From: Ferruginibacter sp.
GTDB lineage: Bacteria > Bacteroidota > Bacteroidia > Chitinophagales > Chitinophagaceae
Reading direction: 5' to 3'
DNA length: 64,000 nucleotides
Assembly: GCA_025362235.1 (NCBI GenBank)
Contig: JANYGZ010000005.1
Location: forward strand, 51,857 to 115,856
Position 1 is the first letter of the stretch. Every line of letters begins with the position of its first letter. The translations under genes and the position numbers were made by a program. Shown in pieces: positions 37,095-45,098 of this stretch. Under the pieces are notes generated by a model that saw nothing but the letters and a program-made list of their open reading frames with translations, was not told the origin of the DNA and did not search any database.

Positions 37095-38057
37095 TTAATC
37101 ATCTACTTCTACAAAATAACCCAGTACAGGTTTATTATTTATTAAAATGGTTACAGGATAACTATTTTCTTCTTCAAATTTATAGCTGAATTTTACTTCT
37201 CCTTTACTTAAGGTATAATCTACAGTTTTAATTTTCTTTTTTTTGCCTTCCCCAATAGCAAGCGCTACAATATCTATTGCTGAACCAGGGTACACTTTAA
37301 AGCTAAACTGCATGGAGGTATTGAGTTTTGTTTTTATAAAACCATTGTCGGGTAAAAAATTAGTGGTGCCGAATTCGTAGGCTGCATTGTTTACCAGGGG
37401 TAGTGAAAAGAAATTAGAGCCCTTTGGCGCAGCACCTAATAACCATGCCTTATTATCGGGCAAATGCTGCAAATTAAATATTGGTTTATCCGCAAAAAAA
37501 TAAGCATCATCATATGCTTTTGTAAACACGGTTATTTTATCATCAGTATAGCCGCTGCCTAAAGTTGGGTCTACATAATACCAGCTTTCGGGGCTTTGGC
37601 CCAATTGTACCACGTTCCATGTATGGTTAAATTCATTAGGCTTTTCTTTAAACTGTTCAGTATTATTTTTTAAATACCCATCTACGGTAAGGCAGCGGAT
37701 TTTTGCAACACTACACATGTCTTGAAACAGCGCTGCATAGCCCGATGATGTTGCTTTCCGGGTTTTTAAAATAAAATCCGAAGTGCTTATTTCATTGCCA
37801 TTGGTTCTGGCAGCCTTGCAGTCAAAACTAATATTATAGGCAATCCAGTCAAAGATGGCCCTTGATTTATCTTTACTGTCTGGAAACTTTTTAGTAAGGA
37901 TATAACTGATAGTGCCCATATTGAGTGTATCAAGGGCACCTACAGATTTTACATAATCATCTACTGCGCTAAAATCTCCTTTACGGGTTTGTGCAATGGC
38001 ATGTACGCTTACTAAAAGAAATAAAAAGGGGAATATTTTTTTCGCTGTAGTTATCAT
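37095..38057 (-). CDS. transglutaminase-like protein lacking the catalytic cysteine
   Basis: 320 residues, signal peptide to IAQ (residue 23). The papain/transglutaminase-like core spans about residues 60-175: KSRAIFDWIAYNISFD, KTRKATSSGYAALFQDMC, NHTWNVV with His145 and YYVDPTLGSGY with Asp163. In active members the position before GYA is a Cys (usually C-x-GY); here it is Ser104. The C-terminal half is beta-rich (Ig-like). It is probably a periplasmic pseudoenzyme, or an enzyme using serine, although Cys115 nearby could be considered. Confidence 0.8.
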   Translation of the reverse strand: MITTAKKIFPFLFLLVSVHAIAQTRKGDFSAVDDYVKSVGALDTLNMGTISYILTKKFPDSKDKSRAIFDWIAYNISFDCKAARTNGNEISTSDFILKTRKATSSGYAALFQDMCSVAKIRCLTVDGYLKNNTEQFKEKPNEFNHTWNVVQLGQSPESWYYVDPTLGSGYTDDKITVFTKAYDDAYFFADKPIFNLQHLPDNKAWLLGAAPKGSNFFSLPLVNNAAYEFGTTNFLPDNGFIKTKLNTSMQFSFKVYPGSAIDIVALAIGEGKKKKIKTVDYTLSKGEVKFSYKFEEENSYPVTILINNKPVLGYFVEVDD

Positions 38058-38138
38058 GCAATAAAATTAAGGATACAAAAGTTAAAATAAAGTGATTTTG
38101 TTTTATAAATAAATACAGAAATTTGTTGCCGGGTACAC

Positions 38139-38660
38139 ATGATAAATTTTAAAACAACCATACTAAAATTTGGCAGCCAGGGCGAAAAAACGGGCTGGAC
38201 CTATATTGAAATTCCTGCTGAGCTTGCTGATAAACTATATCCCGGCAATAAAAAATCATTCCGGGTAAAAGGGAAATTAGATTCATATTCAATTAAAGGA
38301 ATTTCATTGTTACCAATGGGGGAAGGCATTTTTATTATGGCGTTAAATGGCGCTATTCGTAAAGCCATTGGTAAACAAAAAGGTGCTTTGGTACAGGTTC
38401 AATTGCAAATTGACAGCGTTCCATACCAGCTGGATAAGGCTTTGATGAAATGCCTGGCTGACGAACCTGTTGCATTCCAAAATTTCAAATTGCTTCCCAA
38501 ATCACATCAAAACTATTACAGTAAATGGATTGATAGCGCCAAAACAACTCCTACCAAAACAAAACGGATAGCTATGACTGTAAATGCCATGCTTAAAAAG
38601 ATGGATTTTGGGCAAATGCTACGTTCAGCAAAAGATAATAATAACCTGTTAAATAGCTGA
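38139..38660 (+). CDS. YdeI/OmdA-like protein with DUF1905
   Basis: 173 residues, cytoplasmic. The first ~95 residues form a DUF1905 beta domain (GWTYIEIPAELADKLYPGNKKSFRVKGKLD, IRKAIGKQKGALVQVQLQID). The rest resembles the YdeI/OmdA 'bacteriocin-protection' helical region (LPKSHQNYYSKWIDSAKTTPTKTKRI). The family function is unsettled. A single gene with 81 bases to the divergent neighbour. Confidence 0.8.
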   Translation: MINFKTTILKFGSQGEKTGWTYIEIPAELADKLYPGNKKSFRVKGKLDSYSIKGISLLPMGEGIFIMALNGAIRKAIGKQKGALVQVQLQIDSVPYQLDKALMKCLADEPVAFQNFKLLPKSHQNYYSKWIDSAKTTPTKTKRIAMTVNAMLKKMDFGQMLRSAKDNNNLLNS

Positions 38661-38768
38661 ATGAACGTCTAGGTAATATTCATTTGGTAGAAAGTGGTTG
38701 CAACTCATAAAAGGATTATTGTATTTGGCAAAATAGCTACGTACATTTAATAACACAAAAATTATTTT

Positions 38769-39878
38769 ATGAAGCAGACATTACTTGCCATTACTACATT
38801 ATTATTTCTACAGCCTTGTTTACAGGCCCAATTAACTACTACGCCAGATGGCGGAAATAAAAAGGCAACAATAACAGAACTTATCGGCCTTACAGAAGTA
38901 ACCATTCACTACAATAGGCCTGGTGTAAAAGGAAGAGAGGGTAAAATATGGGGAACTTTAGTACCCTTCGGATTTGCCGACCAGGGCTTTGGTACCAGTA
39001 AAGCAGCTCCTTGGCGGGCAGGTGCCAATGAAAACACTACTATTGAATTTAGCACCGATGTAATGGTTGAAGGCAAACCCCTGGCTGCCGGCAAATATGG
39101 GGTTTTTATTGCCGTTGGGAAAGAAGAGTCTACCCTTATCTTTTCAAAAAACAGCACTTCGTGGGGAAGTTTTTTTTATGATGATAAAGAGGATGTACTG
39201 AGAGTTACTATTAAGCAAAAAACAAATGAGCCGCCTGTTGAATGGATGAAATTTGAGTTTTTAAATGAAACAATGAACAGTGCCACTATTGCTTTGGCAT
39301 GGGAAAAATGGATATTTCCTTTTACTGTTGAAACAGATTTGAACAAACAACAGGCCATTATTTTCAGGAACGAATTAAAAAGTGATAAGGGTTTCGACTG
39401 GAAGCCATGGGCACAGGCTGCTGAATGGAGCGCTGATAATAATACCAACCTTGAGGAAGGGTTGCAATGGGCCGATTATGCCATCAGCGGGCAGTATATA
39501 GGCGAAAAGAATTTCAGGACACTGAGTGATAAAGCAAGATTATTGAACATGACAGGTAAAACTGCTGAAGCAGATGCACTGATGAAAGAGGCCATTACTT
39601 ATGGCAATATGAACGAGGTTGATGGCTATGCCCGCCAACTGATGAAAGCAAAAAAGACCAAAGAAGCAGCAGCGTTATTCAAAGCAAATTATAAAAAATA
39701 CCCCAACCAGTTTACCACCAACATGGGTATGGTAAGGGCTTTAAGCAGCGAACAAAATGATAAGGAAGCATTGAAATATGCGAATGCAGCCTTGGCCCAG
39801 GCACCTGACCCCAATAATAAATCATTGGTAGAAGGTATTATTGTACAGCTTAAAGCGGGTAAGGATGTAAGCGAATAA
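38769..39878 (+). CDS. DUF2911 protein with C-terminal TPR-like helices
   Basis: 369 residues, signal peptide to AQ (residue 21). The DUF2911 beta domain covers about residues 30-185 (ITIHYNRPGVKGREGKIWGTLVPFG, PWRAGANENTTIEFSTDVMVEGKPLAAGKYG). After it come TPR-like pairs (KARLLNMTGKTAEADALMKEAI, AAALFKANYKKYPNQ). This two-part layout is common in Bacteroidota and of unknown role, probably periplasmic. Confidence 0.88.
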   Translation: MKQTLLAITTLLFLQPCLQAQLTTTPDGGNKKATITELIGLTEVTIHYNRPGVKGREGKIWGTLVPFGFADQGFGTSKAAPWRAGANENTTIEFSTDVMVEGKPLAAGKYGVFIAVGKEESTLIFSKNSTSWGSFFYDDKEDVLRVTIKQKTNEPPVEWMKFEFLNETMNSATIALAWEKWIFPFTVETDLNKQQAIIFRNELKSDKGFDWKPWAQAAEWSADNNTNLEEGLQWADYAISGQYIGEKNFRTLSDKARLLNMTGKTAEADALMKEAITYGNMNEVDGYARQLMKAKKTKEAAALFKANYKKYPNQFTTNMGMVRALSSEQNDKEALKYANAALAQAPDPNNKSLVEGIIVQLKAGKDVSE

Positions 39879-39895
39879 TTTTTTTTCAGGCGGCC

Positions 39896-39928
39896 AGACT
39901 TCCAAAGTTTAAGAAACTTCGGAAGTCT
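39896..39928. repeat. inverted repeat with AGACTTCC/GGAAGTCT arms
   Basis: 15-base arms (39,896-39,910 and 39,914-39,928) with one mismatch around a 3-base loop, shortly after the DUF2911 stop. No T-run follows. A related TTCCAAA-AC-TTTGGAA palindrome lies at 40,684-40,699, indicating a repeat family rather than an ordinary terminator. Confidence 0.5.
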
Positions 39929-40029
39929 AAATTCAAGGGAACGCCAACCTGGCAAAAATGCTTCTATAACTCTTAAAATTAGTTTTATTTCAAAATTTTA
40001 TTATCTTAACGGTCTTAAAAATATTCAAC

Positions 40030-40590
40030 ATGAAAAAAATTATTACTTTATCGGCTTGCGTACTGTTTTTAATGATAATTACCATTCCTTCAAAAGTAGT
40101 TGCGCAAACGCTGACTGCAGCAGACATACAAACGCAAATGGTTAAAGACTGGGAACGTGCAAAAGCATATACCATTAGTTATTTAAACACCATGCCTGCG
40201 GGCAAATATTCGTTTAAGGCCGTTGACAGCCTGCGCAGTTTTGCCAATCAAATGCTGCACCTTGCAGAGGGAAATGTTTTTATTATGTCGAACGGAACGG
40301 ATATAAAAACGCCTTCGTGGTTTGGTGCAGAAGATGTTGAACACAGCCCGACAGCCCAATCAAAAGATTCGGTGATGTATTTTGTTGTTGCCAGTTACGA
40401 TTATTGCATCAATGCAGTAAAAAATTTCCCGCTGGACAAATGGGGCGAAAAGAAAAAAGTATTTGGTTTTGAAGCAACAAGATATGCATTGATGACAAAG
40501 GCTTTTGAACACCAGACACATCACCGCGGCCAAACCACCATTTATATCCGCCTCGTGAATGTAAGGCCTCCACAGGAAAGCCTGTTCTGA
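40030..40590 (+). CDS. exported DinB-family protein
   Basis: 186 residues with a signal peptide (to VAQ, residue 26), unusual because most DinB proteins are cytoplasmic. Metal-binding histidines are in MLHLAEGN and FEHQTHHRGQTTIYIRLVNVRPP, the latter being the characteristic C-terminal HxxHHRGQ motif. Its likely position is the periplasm or cell surface. The reaction is unknown. A strong terminator follows. Confidence 0.85.
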   Translation: MKKIITLSACVLFLMIITIPSKVVAQTLTAADIQTQMVKDWERAKAYTISYLNTMPAGKYSFKAVDSLRSFANQMLHLAEGNVFIMSNGTDIKTPSWFGAEDVEHSPTAQSKDSVMYFVVASYDYCINAVKNFPLDKWGEKKKVFGFEATRYALMTKAFEHQTHHRGQTTIYIRLVNVRPPQESLF

Positions 40591-40624
40591 TAAAATTATT
40601 GTATTGCTGATTTTTTGCAGCATT

Positions 40625-40652
40625 AAAATCCCGATTTTTATTCGGGATTTTT
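40625..40652 (+). terminator. intrinsic terminator after the exported DinB gene
   Basis: AAAATCCCGA/TCGGGATTTTT stem with a 7-base loop, 35 bases after the stop codon and ending in five T. Confidence 0.85.
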
Positions 40653-40683
40653 AATTTCTAAATACACATTAAGCCTTTTTATA

Positions 40684-40701
40684 TTTCCAAAACTTTGGAA
40701 G
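40684..40701. repeat. TTCCAAA...TTTGGAA palindrome
   Basis: Perfect 7-base arms around AC, sharing the CTTCCAAAG/CTTTGGAAG core with the inverted repeat at 39,896-39,928. Confidence 0.35.
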
Positions 40702-40887
40702 GCTGTTATGTAATCACTTATTTTTTTAATTTTTTTTATCGCTTTTTTATGAGGCCCTACCACCTAAACATAAAACCATTGCGGAAAATTTAAATGTTAA
40801 GATTTGTAGTAACGTGATCTATTGAAAAAATATTTTTTTTATTGCAAATTGTGTTCAATATTTACTTTTTTAAAATCAAAAAATCCA

Positions 40888-42198
40888 ATGAAAAAACTAG
40901 TTGCTGCCAGTCTTGTCGTGTGCATGCTTTATGCCTGTAAAAAAAGTGACACACCGCCACCTGTAACGTCCAAATCACCTTCTATTACATCTGTGAGCCC
41001 GGTTACCGGGGGCTACAATACAGTCATAACTATTACGGGAACAAATTTCAGTACCACAGCCACAAATAATCATGTTACAGTTAATGGAGTAGTTGCTACA
41101 ATAAAAAGGGCTACAAATACTGCTATTACTGCCATGGTGCCTGAAAGAGCAGGTACTGGTAATGTTATGGTAGCTACAGATGATGGAACATCCAACGGAA
41201 CCATCTTTACTTATGTGCCAGTAGTTTATATATCCGGGACCACTTTTTTATTTGATCCTAGTAATAATAGCTCCAAGTATATTGCTTGGTATTGGAAAAA
41301 TGGGGTAGATACTATATTAAGCGAAACAGGGAGCACTGCAAATGGTATATCGGTTTCTGGAAATAATATCTATGTTGTTGGTAATTTATCCTCATCCCCT
41401 TCAGGTAGTTTAAGGATAGGTTATTGGAAAAATGGAATTCCAACGATTTTAATTGGAAACAATCAAACTGCTGCAGGAAGTGGGAGTGCGATTTTTACTA
41501 TGGGAAATGACGTATATGTTACCGGTTCTGAAAATTTTGCTAACAATTATATTAACCCATTATTCTATTGGAAAAATGGAGTGTCTACTGCCTTGGATGC
41601 AAGTTCTGACAGCAGCATGTTTAGTGTATCTATTTACGTGTCAGGAAATGATGTCTATACAGCTGGCTATAGCTATAAATATAACTACCATTATACAGCG
41701 AGACTATGGAAAAATGGTATTGCAATCCCATTAACGAATGCCTCTGTTTTTCAAAGTTTTGCGCAATCTGTTTTTGTTTCAGGAAACGATGTGTATGTTG
41801 CGGGTGAGGAATATAATGAAGCTTTAAATATGTACATCGCAAAATACTGGAAAAACAACATTGAGATCACTTTAACAAACGGCACTTTATCATCGTATGC
41901 TAAATCTATTTTTGTTTTAGGAAATGATGTTTATGTATGTGGTTCAGAATATATTGGTGGAAAAAGCAATGCTATATATTGGAAAAATGGCAGCATAGTA
42001 AAATTAACAGACGGTACTAAAGAGTCTTATGCAAACTCTATTCAGGTTATAGGTACTGATGTTTATATTTCAGGTATTGACGAATTATCATCAAATTTTC
42101 CATATAAAGGTGCTGCAGTATATTGGAAAAACGGAACAAAAATACCCTTAACAGATGCGAAAAACTATTCTATTGCATCAGGTATATTTTTACAATAA
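40888..42198 (+). CDS. IPT/TIG-domain lipoprotein with seven WKNG propeller repeats
   Basis: 436 residues from the ATG at 40,888, which places the lipobox LYAC with Cys17; the upstream frame is not convincing. An IPT/TIG Ig-like domain covers about residues 30-112 (SPSITSVSPVTGGYNTVITITGTNF). Then seven repeats of about 40-50 residues run to the C-terminus, each of the form (V/I)xGNDVYVxG...YWKNG...LT. A first VYISG strand before repeat 1 and a final SIASGIFLQ strand would close the ring, so a seven-bladed beta-propeller is predicted. Anchored in the outer or inner membrane by lipid; ligand unknown. Confidence 0.78.
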   Translation: MKKLVAASLVVCMLYACKKSDTPPPVTSKSPSITSVSPVTGGYNTVITITGTNFSTTATNNHVTVNGVVATIKRATNTAITAMVPERAGTGNVMVATDDGTSNGTIFTYVPVVYISGTTFLFDPSNNSSKYIAWYWKNGVDTILSETGSTANGISVSGNNIYVVGNLSSSPSGSLRIGYWKNGIPTILIGNNQTAAGSGSAIFTMGNDVYVTGSENFANNYINPLFYWKNGVSTALDASSDSSMFSVSIYVSGNDVYTAGYSYKYNYHYTARLWKNGIAIPLTNASVFQSFAQSVFVSGNDVYVAGEEYNEALNMYIAKYWKNNIEITLTNGTLSSYAKSIFVLGNDVYVCGSEYIGGKSNAIYWKNGSIVKLTDGTKESYANSIQVIGTDVYISGIDELSSNFPYKGAAVYWKNGTKIPLTDAKNYSIASGIFLQ

Positions 42199-42219
42199 TT
42201 CAGCGGATGAATTTTTTTT

Positions 42220-42274
42220 GCAGACCCAATTGGTACACCTTAAGCCAATAGGGTCTGCTTATTTAATTTTTTTA
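42220..42274 (+). terminator. intrinsic terminator of the propeller lipoprotein gene
   Basis: Arms 42,220-42,233 and 42,245-42,258 pair over 14 bases with one mismatch (GCAGACCC/GGGTCTGC at the base), followed by TTATTTAATTTTTTTA. Confidence 0.8.
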
Positions 42275-42685
42275 GTTAAAACAATTGAAATCAGAATCCA
42301 GGATTTCTAATTCAAAATTTTAATGCATCGCTCTAAGAAGCTAAACAAAGTCATTGCCTTTTCCTTTCCAGCACTTTCTTTTGTAATTAACTATTATACT
42401 ACAAAGCAATAAATCTCTCTAAAAGGGATGTAAATTTTTTATGCGCAATAAAATTACAACTATGTGCAAATGCGATGATTTTTTTTGATCAACTCTTTTT
42501 TATTAAAGCAGTCCCCAATTATTTTTAGTGATATTTAATCAGCATTAAACTATAGATAAAATGATTTTACAAAAGTAGTTGCTTAGGCATAATAAATTCA
42601 AATGTTAGCTATTGAAAAATAATTTTTAGGAAAGTAAAATGCATTTAATTAATTAAGATTTTGTACCTTAAAAGTAAATTTTGCA
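42275..42685. other. 411-base AT-rich intergenic region before the SulP gene
   Basis: No gene, RNA or strong repeat is visible. The stretch is very A/T-rich with several stop codons in every frame. TTTTGTACC and TAAATTTTGC near 42,660-42,684 are promoter-like but are too close to the start codon and have poor spacing. Confidence 0.4.
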
Positions 42686-44383
42686 ATGAAAATGAATGTA
42701 ATTGATAAGAATTTAAAATTGTATATCCCCATTTTTCAATGGCTTCCCCAATACCATTCTGGTTTATTAAAAGGAGATTTAATTGCAGGCATTACATTAG
42801 CATCATTTGTACTGCCCGAATCCATGGCATATGCCACTCTTGCCGGGGTTCCATCTTATTATGGCATCTATTGCTGTCTTGCAGGGGGATTGCTATTTGC
42901 CTTCTTTACCACTTCGCAGCACGTTGCTGTGGGGCCAACATCTGCCACTTCCCTAATGATAGGAACCACGGTTGCTACACTTGCCGGAGGGGATTTGCAG
43001 CGTTGGGCAGCAATAGCAGCACTTACTGCACTTGTAGTGGCAGTATTGTGTTTTATCGCCTTCCTTTTTAAATTAAGTTCTCTTGTGAATTTTATAAGCG
43101 ATAGTATATTACTTGGATTCAAAGCCGGGGCAGCATTGTCTATCATGGCAACACAAATACCAAAACTATTTGGTGTGGAAGGCGGCGGCGGTCATTTTTT
43201 TGGAAGAATGGTTTCACTCTTTCAACATTTGCCTGAAACCAATTGGGTAGTTTTATCTTTTGGGATCATAGCGATGGTACTGCTTTTTTTTGGTGATAAA
43301 ATTTTGCCAGGCAAACCTGTTTCACTTGTTATTGTTATTGTTTCCATAATTGTTTTATCATTTACGCAGCTTGCTTCACTGGGCATGCATATCACTGGCG
43401 AGATACCCGCTGGCTTACCTTCTTTAGCCAAACCTTCTTTAAGGTTCAATGATATTAATGGTGTTATGGAACTGGCTTTTGCCTGTTTTCTTATGGGGTA
43501 TATTGAAACCATTTCGGCAGCAAAAACCTTTGCAATAAAAAATAATTATACAATCAATCCACACCAGGAACTGCTTTCTTTAGGATTTGCCAATTTTGCT
43601 GCTGCATTTTCGAGTGCTTATGTTGTTTCAGGAGGCTTGTCACAATCTACGGTTAATGAAAAATCAGGGGCAAAAACGCCCTTATCACTTATTATTTGTT
43701 CTTTAACACTGGGTATTATTCTATTGTTCCTGACTGGGTTACTGAAAAACCTGCCTGAAGTTATACTGGCTGTAATTGTGCTGCATGCCGTTTCTGGTTT
43801 AATTAAAATAAAAGAATTGAAACAGGTTTACCAACTCAGCAAACTGGAATTTGCTGTGGCAATGGTAGCATTTATAAGTGTTCTGTTATTTGGAATACTT
43901 ACGGGGGTGCTGCTTGCCGTACTCACTTCCCTGCTTTTATTGATAAGGCGTATCTCTTATCCCCATGTTGCATTACTGGGAAGGATAGGTAACAGTATTC
44001 ACTATTCAGATATGGAGCGGCATGCTGATAATATATTAATTGATGGTATTATCATTTTAAGAATAGAGTCTTCAATACTTTATTTTAACGAAGAAAATGC
44101 ACTGCAAAAAATTAATTATAACATCGAAAATTACGGGGGTAACCTAAAGCTTGTTATTATTGATTTATCTGCATCTCCCTTTATTGACGTTGCAGGTTCA
44201 AAAATGTTATTACAACTGTCAAATCAATTAAAGAAAAAAGGAATCAGCCTAAAAGTGGTGGAAGCACTTTCTAACGTTAGGGATATTATGAGGAAGCAGG
44301 GGATGGAAGAAGTTATTGGACACATAAGCAGAATGGTTTCCATTGATGATGCAGTACATGAATTTGAAACCAGTAAAAGCTAG
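42686..44383 (+). CDS. SulP-family anion transporter with STAS domain
   Basis: 565 residues; the ATG two codons later (MNVIDK) is equally possible. The N-terminal GDLIAGITLASFVLPESMAYATLAGVPSYYGIYCCLAGGLLFAFFTTSQHVAVGPTSA region is the hallmark of the SLC26/SulP fold, with 10-14 membrane segments to about residue 430. A cytoplasmic STAS domain follows (about 445-560; LKLVIIDLSASPFIDVAGSKML). The transported ion may be sulfate, bicarbonate or another anion and cannot be told from sequence. Confidence 0.92.
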   Translation: MKMNVIDKNLKLYIPIFQWLPQYHSGLLKGDLIAGITLASFVLPESMAYATLAGVPSYYGIYCCLAGGLLFAFFTTSQHVAVGPTSATSLMIGTTVATLAGGDLQRWAAIAALTALVVAVLCFIAFLFKLSSLVNFISDSILLGFKAGAALSIMATQIPKLFGVEGGGGHFFGRMVSLFQHLPETNWVVLSFGIIAMVLLFFGDKILPGKPVSLVIVIVSIIVLSFTQLASLGMHITGEIPAGLPSLAKPSLRFNDINGVMELAFACFLMGYIETISAAKTFAIKNNYTINPHQELLSLGFANFAAAFSSAYVVSGGLSQSTVNEKSGAKTPLSLIICSLTLGIILLFLTGLLKNLPEVILAVIVLHAVSGLIKIKELKQVYQLSKLEFAVAMVAFISVLLFGILTGVLLAVLTSLLLLIRRISYPHVALLGRIGNSIHYSDMERHADNILIDGIIILRIESSILYFNEENALQKINYNIENYGGNLKLVIIDLSASPFIDVAGSKMLLQLSNQLKKKGISLKVVEALSNVRDIMRKQGMEEVIGHISRMVSIDDAVHEFETSKS

Positions 44384-44458
44384 CTGAGGAGTTTGTTTTG
44401 GTTGTAAAAAAATTACATCCCGTTAACGCAATTATCAAATCATTAATAACCAAATTTT

Positions 44459-45088
44459 TTAAAGCATCACCCTAAGCAGCAAGGCAAAGCCATTGTCTTT
44501 TTTTGGATTATCTGTTATGGTAACAATGTGCAAACCAGCGGGTGTCCATACTTTAAAAATCTCTCCTTTTTTATGCGCCGCAATGCCCTGGTCTAATTGA
44601 GGCAGCATGGCTCCACGTACAAACCAGCCAAGGTCGCCGCCTTTGGCAGCCGAGCCCCTGTCTGCGCTGTAGGTGGTGGACATTTCTGCAAAACTGTTTT
44701 TGCGAGTTTGTATTTTACTGATAATATTTGTTGATAGGGTATCGGCAAAATTCTTTTTAAATAATGCTGTATCTAATAAAATATGGCTTACATGATAAAA
44801 GGTGTTGGGTACTTTGGCAAGTACTTTTATTAAATAATTAGAGCCCTTCCAGGGACCGTAAACTTTATCCAATTTTCCATTATAGGCAATACTGTCTGCC
44901 AAACCTAAAAAGGAAGTGCTGCACATTACGGCAACGGTATCTATTTTATATTTTTTTTTGAGAACGTATTTTACATAACCGATGGGGTCTTTTGTTGTAT
45001 CCAGCACTTTTTTTATTTGTGCAACAGACTGACCAAAGATATAGGTACTTGCAATAAGCAAAAATAGAGCAATAAGGATTTTCTTCAC
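44459..45088 (-). CDS. periplasmic parvulin-type peptidyl-prolyl isomerase
   Basis: 209 residues, signal peptide to FGQ (residue 20). The parvulin (PpiC) domain covers about residues 95-200: FYHVSHILLDT, SFAEMSTTYSADRGSAAKGGDLGWF, PQLDQGIAAHKKGEI and TPAGLHIVTITD are its diagnostic segments. The N-terminal helper domain is shorter than in SurA. It follows the DUF4954 gene by 10 bases on the same strand, so the two are probably co-transcribed. Confidence 0.9.
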   Translation of the reverse strand: MKKILIALFLLIASTYIFGQSVAQIKKVLDTTKDPIGYVKYVLKKKYKIDTVAVMCSTSFLGLADSIAYNGKLDKVYGPWKGSNYLIKVLAKVPNTFYHVSHILLDTALFKKNFADTLSTNIISKIQTRKNSFAEMSTTYSADRGSAAKGGDLGWFVRGAMLPQLDQGIAAHKKGEIFKVWTPAGLHIVTITDNPKKDNGFALLLRVML

Positions 45089-45098
45089 CAGGATATTT

